Source of the DNA: Leptasterias polaris
Taxonomy: Eukaryota > Echinodermata > Asteroidea > Forcipulatida > Asteriidae
Assembly (NCBI GenBank): GCA_037783415.1
Contig: JAZGTN010000058.1
Coordinates: forward strand, 8,654,001-8,718,000
Direction: 5' to 3'
DNA: 64,000 bases
Shown here: positions 58,601 to 64,000 of the stretch, piece after piece
Position numbering within the stretch: position 1 is the stretch's first letter
Layout of the letters: each line of letters starts with the position of its first letter
Program-made: the position numbers and the translations under genes
Notes under the pieces: generated by a model
The model's database searches: none
What the model was told of the DNA's origin: nothing
The model's input: only the letters and a program-made list of their open reading frames with translations

Positions 58601-60098
58601 CCGCTCCATTGGTTTGTGCAGTGCGGAGCTGATTGACAGGCTCCGCACAATGGGGTTGTGCAGTGCGGAGCTGATTCACAAGCTCCGCTCCATAGGGTTG
58701 TGTAGTGCGGAGCTGAGCCGTGGGCTCCGCTCCATTGGTTTGTACAGTGCGGAGCTGATTCACAAGCTCCGCTCCATAGGGTTGTGTAGTGCGGAGCTGA
58801 GCCGTGGGCTCCGCTCCATTGGTTTGTGCGGTGCGGAGCTGATTGACAGGCTCCGCACAATGGGGTTGTGCAGTGCGGAGCTGATTCACAAGCTCCGCTC
58901 CATAGGTTTGTACAGTGCGGAGCTGAGCCGTGGGCTCCGCTCCATTGGTTTGTACAGTGCGGAGCTGATTGACAAGCTCCGCTCCATAGGGTTGTGTAGT
59001 GCGGAGCTGAGCCGTGGGCTCCGCTCCATTGGTTTGTACAGTGCGGAGCTGATTGACAAGCTCCGCTCCATAGGGTTGTGTAGTGCGGAGCTGAGCCGTG
59101 GGCTCTGCTCCATTGGTTTGTACAGTGCGGAGCTGATTGACAAGCTCCGCTCCATAGGGTTGTGTAGTGCGGAGCTGAGCCGTGGGCTCCGCTCCATTGG
59201 TTTGTGCGGTGCGGAGCTGATTGACAGGCTCCGCACAATGGGGTTGTGCAGTGCGGAGCTGATTCACAAGCTCCGCTCCATAGGGTTGTGTAGTGCGGAG
59301 CTGAGCCGTGGGCTCCGCTCCATTGGTTTGTGCAGTGCGGAGCTGATTGACAGGCTCCGCACAATGGGGTTGTGCAGTGCGGAGCTGATTCACAAGCTCC
59401 GCTCCATAGGGTTGTGTAGTGCGGAGCTGAGCCGCTCCATTGGTTTGTACAGTGCGGAGCTGACTCACAGGCTCCGAAAAAAAACGCTCTCTAATGTTCC
59501 CCGCCGAATACCACGGGGAGGAGAAGGTCGGTTCTGTGTGGGACCGCCTCAACACCTCCCTGGTCTCTGGGTCATGCTGCGGAGAGGCACAGAACTGCTT
59601 CCTCGGAACCCGCTCCGATCCTTCCCCCCTCACGTCGGTGCTCTGTGGAGAGAGCCGGAACGATTCCGTGAGGGATCGCCCCGACCCCTCCGGCCCCCTC
59701 GTGTCGGTGCTCTGTTGAGAGAGCCGGAACGATTCCGTGAGGGATCGCCCCGACCCCTCCGGCCCCCTCGTGTCGGTGCTCTGTTGAGAGAGCCGGAACG
59801 ATTCCGTGAGGGATCGCCCCGACCCCTCCGCCCACTCCGTGCCGGTACGCTGCGGAGAGAGCCGGAACGATTCCGTGTGGTACCGCTCCGACACCCCCGC
59901 GCCCACCTGACCCGAAGCGGACGTGACTCTCCTGTCCTTAAGAACCCGTGGCTGATCCCCCTCATCACAACTGTTACTCCCACCGGCTTCTCCCAGCCCT
60001 AGGACTGATGATATCTCATCAACTGTAAACCAAAATGGCCCATTCATTGTCTGAGTCTGGCTCGGCGTGTCCTCAGCATGTGCCGAGTCTGACGCCAT
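54510..60098 (-). CDS. Giant Gag-like protein, 1,862 aa, with 14-residue tandem repeats
   Basis: I choose the ATG at 60,098 (AGTATGG context). An upstream in-frame TTG is not a likely start. Order: N-terminal segment (about 1-60); about four 23-residue ESFRLS repeats (about 70-150); about 60 tandem 14-residue repeats (about 208-1070: QLRTTQPYGAELVN, QLRTAQPHCAEPVN, QLRTVQTNGAEPTA). A Ty3/Gypsy-type Gag domain follows (NKFDGESSWSDYLVHFESVA, about 1120-1300), then a CCHC zinc knuckle (CFGCHEFGHIRRDC, about 1330). Two C2HC zinc fingers (CRQCGKYFNRTG...H...C; CPFGCGRDFYRD...H...C) follow residue 1479. Next come a long Pro/Arg-rich tail and one hydrophobic stretch (LFFCCCSFLFCLSFLY). Gag normally forms the particle and packages RNA; the repeats and C-terminal fingers are unusual. 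The gene is fully open. Confidence 0.9.
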   Translation of the reverse strand: MASDSAHAEDTPSQTQTMNGPFWFTVDEISSVLGLGEAGGSNSCDEGDQPRVLKDRRVTSASGQVGAGVSERYHTESFRLSPQRTGTEWAEGSGRSLTESFRLSQQSTDTRGPEGSGRSLTESFRLSQQSTDTRGPEGSGRSLTESFRLSPQSTDVRGEGSERVPRKQFCASPQHDPETREVLRRSHTEPTFSSPWYSAGNIRERFFSEPVSQLRTVQTNGAAQLRTTQPYGAELVNQLRTAQPHCAEPVNQLRTAQTNGAEPTAQLRTTQPYGAELVNQLRTAQPHCAEPVNQLRTAQTNGAEPTAQLRTTQPYGAELVNQLRTVQTNGAEPTAQLRTTQPYGAELVNQLRTVQTNGAEPTAQLRTTQPYGAELVNQLRTVQTNGAEPTAQLRTVQTYGAELVNQLRTAQPHCAEPVNQLRTAQTNGAEPTAQLRTTQPYGAELVNQLRTVQTNGAEPTAQLRTTQPYGAELVNQLRTAQPHCAEPVNQLRTAQTNGAEPTAQLRTTQPYGAELVNQLRTAQPHCAEPVNQLRTAQTNGAEPTAQLRTTQPYGAELVNQLRTVQTNGAEPTAQLRTTQPYGAELVNQLRTVQTNGAEPTAQLRTTQPYGAELVNQLRTVQTNGAEPTAQLRTVQTYGAELVNQLRTAQPHCAEPVNQLRTAQTNGAEPTAQLRTTQPYGAELVNQLRTVQTNGAEPTAQLRTTQPYGAELVNQLRTVQTNGAEPTAQLRTTQPYGAELVNQLRTVQTNGAEPTAQLRTTQPYGAELVNQLRTVQTNGAEPTAQLRTTQPYGAELVNQLRTVQTNGAEPTAQLRTTQPYGAELVNQLRTVQTNGAEPTAQLRTVQTYGAELVNRLRTVQPHCAEPVNQLRTAQTNGAEPTAQLRTAQFYCAEPVNQLRTTQPYGAELVNQLRTVQTNGAEPTAQLRTAQFYCAEPVNQLRTVQTNGAEPTAQLRTTQPYGAELVNQLRTAQPYGAEPTAQLRTVQTYGAELVNQLRTAQPYGAEPMAQLRTVQTYGAEPVNQLRTVQTYGAEPVSQLRTAQVNGAELVSQLRTAQVYGAGPTAQLCTTLPKRVDHGVGAKYATTTSPQQVGLVDAPPVTTAAGGVVPSAEREESGPPSGSRRPMMLPNKFDGESSWSDYLVHFESVATVNQWEEAEKALFLASHMKGPAQEALADMEPAARKEYPRILEYFEKRFGVTAQIPLHRAQLSMRHRGSGESISSLGQSIRRLVAKSYPKLSVRAREDLAVEAFRNALGDEQLQCYVFSRTATTLTEAITLATEMEAFLESQEQNKRIRQEAKYVRSVAQPQPGANGVNTGAPHRVFDRPMVECFGCHEFGHIRRDCPLKKRRFYNKRQVPNEPKSTQQSTGGGPSHQRRQYDRHVTGARYGPGRPVWYNRLKPYLGEATTSSRTGERGSVQKEKGAGRTSNGGGGQPRPAAGEPDTIPSRTTRCRRRVIKPSRYCPPVTNTDLFSVSLPPRMEGAECRQCGKYFNRTGNLKRHLKTSCPVTHPFRPFTCPFGCGRDFYRDDMRQRHLRYCLLKPGFVATALVEDKLEVHASDTEMEVDGMEQGRVGDRSEPPSDASKPQPEDAHRRPPSRERRQATQERPSAAPGTQTPPAPGRRESKKRERAPPPPVLDREAPHGDQTHTEKSPSPGSHRKQGPLEPSGHRWTGRQRGMSHQRDEASQTGTEAPTCPPPPLPLGLGLRNRIPAGACITMPDGSEWTLPVDGTLVAHQSFQDAAVQSEPHHHRRDASTPLCEHLRNEWRMEHTGVGTDGDPATATARDTRTLGQTCQPLFFCCCSFLFCLSFLYRLRVPTGTGVRCLLGDKQCSWRGQCSVGPDRSARGRQHDSVVESADDGRAL
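54594..54607 (-). other. Polypurine tract
   Basis: Reads CTTGGAGGGGGCAG directly before the 3' LTR on the minus strand, as expected for plus-strand priming. Confidence 0.8.
55666..55704 (-). promoter_or_regulatory. Strong branch point and 3' splice site
   Basis: On the minus strand a perfect TACTAAC (55,704-55,698) is followed by a pyrimidine tract and CCCCCCAG|GATGG, with the ATG starting at 55,664. The branch-to-AG distance of about 30 nt is normal. Confidence 0.7.
56905..59477 (-). repeat. 42-bp coding tandem array, about 60 units, with higher-order structure
   Basis: Monomers of exactly 42 bp (14 codons) fall into three main types in the order ABC and AC. Larger blocks recur: the segment starting near 57,541 returns at 58,171 (630 bp, 15 units) and at 58,885 (714 bp, 17 units), the last two apparently identical over at least 350 bp. 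One 9-bp deletion lies near 59,430. The 42-bp period keeps three frames open, including the antisense strand. Confidence 0.95.
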
Positions 60099-60157
60099 AC
60101 TACCCAACACACGTGAAAACCCCCACAGAGAAAACAATTTTTTAATTTTTTTTTTTT

Positions 60158-60160
60158 ACC
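60158..60160 (-). promoter_or_regulatory. Candidate 5' splice donor in the LTR-element leader
   Basis: The leader reads GGAATCAG|GTAAAAAAA on the minus strand, about 50 bases after the primer site. With the acceptor at 55,666 it defines a 4,494-bp intron. Confidence 0.5.
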
Positions 60161-60191
60161 TGATTCCAGTGTCTTGCTAGTGCTCCTGCCG

Positions 60192-60208
60192 TCCCGTCGC
60201 TGCCACCA
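60192..60208 (-). other. Primer binding site, tRNA-Leu type
   Basis: TGGTGGCAGCGACGGGA follows the 5' LTR after one base. The first 11 bases complement the 3' end (CGCTGCCACCA) of animal tRNA-Leu as I remember it; two mismatches follow, then GGGA matches. Confidence 0.7.
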
Positions 60209-60209
60209 A

Positions 60210-60569
60210 TGTAACAAGAATTTGTCCACAGATTCTTCTCGGCAGAACACAACAAAAACACACAGCAGGATACAGTTTTCTCGGTCTATTTATTACTGGT
60301 TTATTCAACACGTCTCTACTCCAAAACTCACATCACAAGAAGAACGTTTAGGCTACGTCTTCCCAACGAGACGGGTGTCCCAGCCGTTCAGCGAGGGGCC
60401 CGCTGCGACACAGCTCTAACAACGGTGCCGTGTCACAGCGCCCTCCAGGAGGCCGCTCGGTAACACGGCTCCCACCGGGCCCGTGTCACAGCGCCCTCCC
60501 ATCATCGGCCGACTCCACCACGGAGTCGTGCTGGCGCCCTCTTGCTGAACGGTCTGGGCCAACGCTACA
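60210..60569 (-). repeat. 5' LTR (element orientation)
   Basis: Apparently base-for-base identical to 54,234-54,593. Confidence 0.95.
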
Positions 60570-60573
60570 ATAT

Positions 60574-61191
60574 GCATAAAATAACAAACCGGTAAAAATT
60601 TGGGCTGAAATGGTCATCGAAGTTGCAAGAAAATACTGAACGAAAAACACCCTTGTTGTACAAATTAGTGTGCTTTCAGATAGGAATAAAAGGCTTCAGG
60701 CCTGAAGTCTTTTAATATTTTAGTGAAAAATTACCTCTTTCTCAAAAACTACGTTACTTCAGAGGGAGTCGTTTCTCACAATGTTTTATGCTATCAACAG
60801 CTCTCCGTTGCTCGCTACCAAGTAAGTTTTTATGCTAATATATATTTTGAGTAATTACCAAACGTGTCCAGTGCCTTTAAACTGGCGATTTAAAATGAAT
60901 GGTTCACAATCAATTCAATGGGGGAACTTTCAACGCAGCTTGTAGGTGGTTTCATGGATGAATTTCGATGCCCCGCCTAAAAGGAAAAACACATAAGTTA
61001 ACATGAGTCGATCAAATTGTTTTAGTTGTCGAGAGAGATGTCACATTTTTTTGTATACCCATTTTCACTCGCTGTTCATTGTGTGTTTGCAATGGTCAGT
61101 ATTAAGTAGGCCTGTTCTGAATATGTTGGTCTTTATAGAAATTTGTTTTATTTATAAAATGTTTAGGGCGCACATTCTTACCAGATATAGT
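60574..61191. other. 3' flank of the RecQ-like gene
   Basis: AT-rich, no gene. Without the LTR element the DUF6589 and RecQ stop codons would be only about 720 bp apart. Confidence 0.6.
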
Positions 61192-62284
61192 TCATAGTTC
61201 CGAGCAGTGTGAACAGCACTCAGGTCTCCCGCAGACTGCGTCAACTTCGGGTCGATCAATTCCCTGTACAAGTAGTGCCTTCAAACAAACTTCTCTTATG
61301 CAGCCAGCCTTAATTTCAAGAAACTCATATAAATCCTGAGTTATTTTCTTTTTGTGAATGCTGTGGGGTGGTGCATACATGATGGCATTGCATTTGCGTC
61401 CACCACGTCCAACCTCCTGCCAGTAGTTCGAAAAAGAGCTGGGCGGACCCCAGTGCAAAACGTACTCAACGTTTGGCACGTCCATCCCAAGTCCAAAAGC
61501 AATTGTTGCAATCAGTAGTCTGCATGGGCCGTCTGGGATCTTAAATTCTTGTGGAATGTTGCATTCAGATTGTTTTCCTATGCCGTGGAAAAAAGTCTCG
61601 GCAAGGCGTTGTCCTGGTTGACCCGATGTTCCTGCGAACATCTTCTTTACTCCAACACTTTCCACAACTCTACCCAGAATGTCCAGTTGATGTTGTTGAT
61701 TTCTGTTGAAAATATGAAATATTTCATAAATAGATGTTTGTCATGATTTTGCAGTACATAATTTGAAAAGTAAGTATTTATGTGAGGCCTACCTGCAATA
61801 TATGATGCATTTTGGAGCCTCCTTTCGTTTTTGCTTCAGCACCTTTCTATACCAATCAAGACACTGCAGGCTTGCGGGCTTGCTGATACGCCAGTCAAGA
61901 AAAATATTCTCCCTGTAAATATAATAATATTTTAGCGGTATGTCGTTCACTTTGTCACAATAACCAGGCAAACTAAATCGGTAGACTAAGACGAAAAAAA
62001 TCAAAAATTAATAAAAGACAAAGGGAGAAAAGAAAAAGGGATTCTCATGTTAGTGATTTTTTGCACGTTGTTATTTAAAATTGAACATTGTGATTATACG
62101 GTTAGACCTACCTGTTTGGCAGGAGTGTGACATGGATGAAGTCGTCAACCTTCAAGGCCAACTCTTCACAAATCTGGATTTGCATCTGTTGAGTGCAAGT
62201 TGCTGTCAAGCAACATACTGTGGAGTCGGTTAATATCCCCTTAGAAGTCCGATTTCTTTGTACCGTGGTCTGAATGTAGATCCC
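61192..62284 (-). CDS. RecQ-like DNA helicase, C-terminal half, three exons
   Basis: Exons 62,284-62,112, 61,912-61,793 and 61,702-61,192 join in phase (268 codons including the stop). The first carries motif III as CCLTATCTQQMQ, then HVTLLPNR|ENIF. The second has KEAPKCIIYCR. The third has the RecQ helicase-C motifs CRLLIATIAFGLGMDVPNVE, YVLHWGPPSSFSNYWQEVGR and GGRKCNAIMYAP (motifs V and VI), then a Cys/His-rich zinc-binding-like tail (CGRPECCSHCSEL). RecQ enzymes unwind DNA 3'-5'. The ATP-binding first RecA domain (Walker A, DEAH) is not in view; it lies right of 62,284 or has been lost. The visible frame is intact. It is convergent with the DUF6589 gene; helicase-bearing Academ-type transposons are the proposed context. 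Confidence 0.82.
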
Positions 62285-62883
62285 CTTAAAAGACAGAAAT
62301 TGTAAACTTTAATTTAAAAAATTGTTTAAATGAAACAATTGTACTTCAAAATGTAAATATGTATATTTTTGATTAATACAGTTTTCCCTGCAAATTTCAA
62401 CAAAATCCATTCATTTTAACTCGTGGCTCATTCAATTTCGTTTGAAAACCAATGCTCCGTTGAATCAATATTCAACAGTCAAAAGAAGTAATTCAATTTC
62501 ACCAGTTTAGCATCACTGATCAAATAAAATCATTCAATTTCATAAGGACGCAAGACTCTTTCAATTTCGTAAAAAGCCAGCAGCAAGAGCTGGTCGACCA
62601 TTCAATTTAATTAATGAGCATATACATTTTTTAAATGTTTGCATTCCAATTCAAACTCTATAATGTGCTTTCTGATTCGTAGCTGCCTACATTTTCGCTT
62701 TGATGAGTCTTAATTTGAATGAATCAATTGAAAATAGGTAGTAGGAACTCAACTGAACAATGGACTAAAAATTACTATGAAATAGTCAAAAGGAGAGAAA
62801 AGCTCAGTGAGTGAAAAATTGTATTAAACGTTTTCAGTGAGGGGGAAGTGGGGGGGGGGGGGGGGGGGGTAAATCCCCCTACT
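62285..62883. other. Spacer, probably RecQ-gene intron
   Basis: AT-rich with repeated CATTCAATTTC motifs (62,400-62,600) and a long G-run at 62,846-62,868. No exon recognised. Confidence 0.45.
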
Positions 62884-64000
62884 TAACAATCTAATGCATA
62901 AAAGAAAAGAGCCAGTTCTCCCAAACTGTACTTCTGACCAAGACCTTGCTGACAGATTTTCTGATTACTTTGTTGGTAAAATTTGTAAAATACGTAGTGA
63001 ATTTGATGATCATTATGAGTTACAGAAGTGCGACAACCAAAATACTTGTGTTGCTTATATATCTGATTTTGAGCCAACCACAAATGAAGAAGTTATGAAA
63101 ATCCTTATGAATGCACCAACTAAGTCGTGTGAATTAGATCCCTTGCCGACATGGTTGATAAAAGAATGTGCTCATGATATCGTTCCATTCATAACAAGTA
63201 TCATTAATAAGTCTCTTGTTTCAGGTATCTTTCCAAGTGATCTTAAGCTGGCGTACATTAGGCCCCTCTTAAAAAAGCCTAGTCTTGACAAAGAGGATCT
63301 TAAGAACTTTAGACCAGTCGCAAACTTGAAGTTTCTTGGGAAGATGATCGAGCGCATTGTTTCACCTCGGTTGTGGTCTGTCATCACCAAATATGATTTG
63401 CAAGATCATTTTCAATCAGCATACAGCCCTGTTCATAGCTGTGAGACAGCCCTGTTGCGTGTTCACAATGACATATTACGTGCAATGGATAGTGGCAAAA
63501 TAACTGCGCTAATTTTACTCGATCTCAGTGCTGCATTTGATACTGTGGACCATAACATCTTGTTACACAGGCTTGAGAATAACATCGGTATTACAGGTGC
63601 GGCCCTGAGATGGTGTAAATCCTACTTACAAAATCGACCACAATGTGTGCGTGTTGGTCAATCTTCTTCAGAGGCTGTTGCACTTGACTACTCGTACCTC
63701 AAGGGTCAGTGCTAGGACCGCAATGGTTTGTCATTTACACATCACCAGTTCGTTTCATCATTCAGAAGCATAAACTTCAATACCACCTTTACGCAGATGA
63801 CACACAGATCTATTTGTCATTTGATGCAACACAACAAGACGCCAATTATTGTATTAAACGTATTGAAGCATGTGTTGAAGAAATCCGTCAGTGGATGAAA
63901 AATAATTACCTCAAACTTAATGATAACAAGACTGAGTTCATCCTCATTGGCTCTAAACAGAAACTCAATAAGATCACTACCTCACATATTACAATTGGGA
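62884..64000 (+). pseudogene. CR1/L2-type LINE reverse transcriptase, 5'-truncated and frameshifted
   Basis: The frame enters within ORF2 upstream of RT (NCTSDQDLADRFSDYFVGKI; CELDPLPTWLIKECA). RT motifs follow: FRPVANLKFLGKMIERIV, FQSAYSPVHSCETALLRVHN, and catalytic motif A LILLDLSAAFDTVDHNILL. One base is missing near 63,693, so the frame stops at 63,715. The next frame continues [15 protein letters not shown], then the catalytic [13 protein letters not shown] and [20 protein letters not shown] to the window edge. No endonuclease domain is present. The order and motifs fit the CR1/L2 group. It is a dead copy. Confidence 0.88.

Larger units (their letters stand above)
54234..60569 (-). mobile_element. 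6.3-kb LTR retrotransposon, gag-only (non-autonomous, Metaviridae-like)
   Basis: Two 360-bp LTRs that look identical by eye are flanked by a 4-bp ATAT duplication (54,230-33 and 60,570-73). The element reads on the minus strand: 5' LTR, tRNA-Leu-type primer site, one giant Gag-like ORF, purine tract, 3' LTR. No protease, reverse transcriptase, RNase H or integrase motifs are present, so it needs another element for replication. Identical LTRs mean very recent insertion. It sits between the convergent DUF6589 and RecQ genes. Confidence 0.95.

Noticed and set aside
56818..59364. 848-codon second frame on the - strand
   Set aside because: Same repeat-period artefact as above. It has no Gag or zinc-knuckle continuation.
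56934..60002. 1,022-codon open frame on the + strand
   Set aside because: It is antisense to the Gag-like gene. The 42-bp period keeps several frames open once one unit lacks stops. No start context or splice support.
54594..60209. Hidden protease or reverse transcriptase in the LTR element
   Set aside because: I looked for DTG/DSG, FxxxD, YxDD and integrase HHCC/DDE patterns in the minus-strand frames and found none.

Overview
This is animal nuclear DNA. It has spliceosomal introns with GT/AG borders, AATAAA polyadenylation signals, AT-rich spacers with (ATT)n tails, and no bacterial operon structure. The repertoire (CR1-type LINE, pogo, EnSpm/CACTA, IS3-like integrase with HECT genes, DUF6589/PHD and RecQ genes, recurring taggccta motifs) suggests a marine invertebrate. 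An echinoderm is my guess, but nothing here proves the phylum. Almost every recognisable gene belongs to a mobile element, and the window is best read as a stack of nested insertions.

Layout. 1.9-8.6 kb: two convergent genes, an IS3-like DDE integrase (+, one frameshift) and a two-exon SAM-like/HECT protein (-), probably one DNA transposon. 9.64-10.17 kb: a 31-bp tandem array. 10.9-54.1 kb: a + strand gene with a DUF6589-like core and two PHD fingers. Ten exons join in frame to at least 904 codons. 61.2-62.3 kb: the C-terminal half of a RecQ-like helicase on the - strand, convergent with the DUF6589 gene. I infer that these two form one Academ-like (helicase-bearing) transposon.

Three younger elements sit inside that unit. 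(1) A 30.7-kb element (11,586-42,259) lies in intron 1 of the DUF6589 gene. It has 31-bp terminal inverted repeats and about 0.7-kb subterminal arrays of a self-complementary TATAGAATTCTATAGA motif. It carries an intact 11-exon CACTA-type transposase (890 aa) and, head-to-head with it, an intact 4-exon gene for an unknown 336-aa proline-repeat protein. Without this element the host intron would be only about 534 bp. (2) A nest of pogo-type elements (47.6-50.8 kb) lies in intron 3. (3) A 6.3-kb LTR retrotransposon (54,234-60,569) with apparently identical LTRs lies between the two convergent 3' ends. It encodes only a giant Gag-like protein with about 60 copies of a 14-residue repeat and has no pol. 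A strong branch point and splice acceptor sit directly before an internal ATG, predicting a second, spliced zinc-finger protein.

A frameshifted CR1-like LINE runs off the right end. Spacers hold minisatellites, foldback elements, a 1.2-kb direct duplication and a repeat family rich in TGACGTCA palindromes. All family assignments come from reading translated sequence by eye. No database search was possible.
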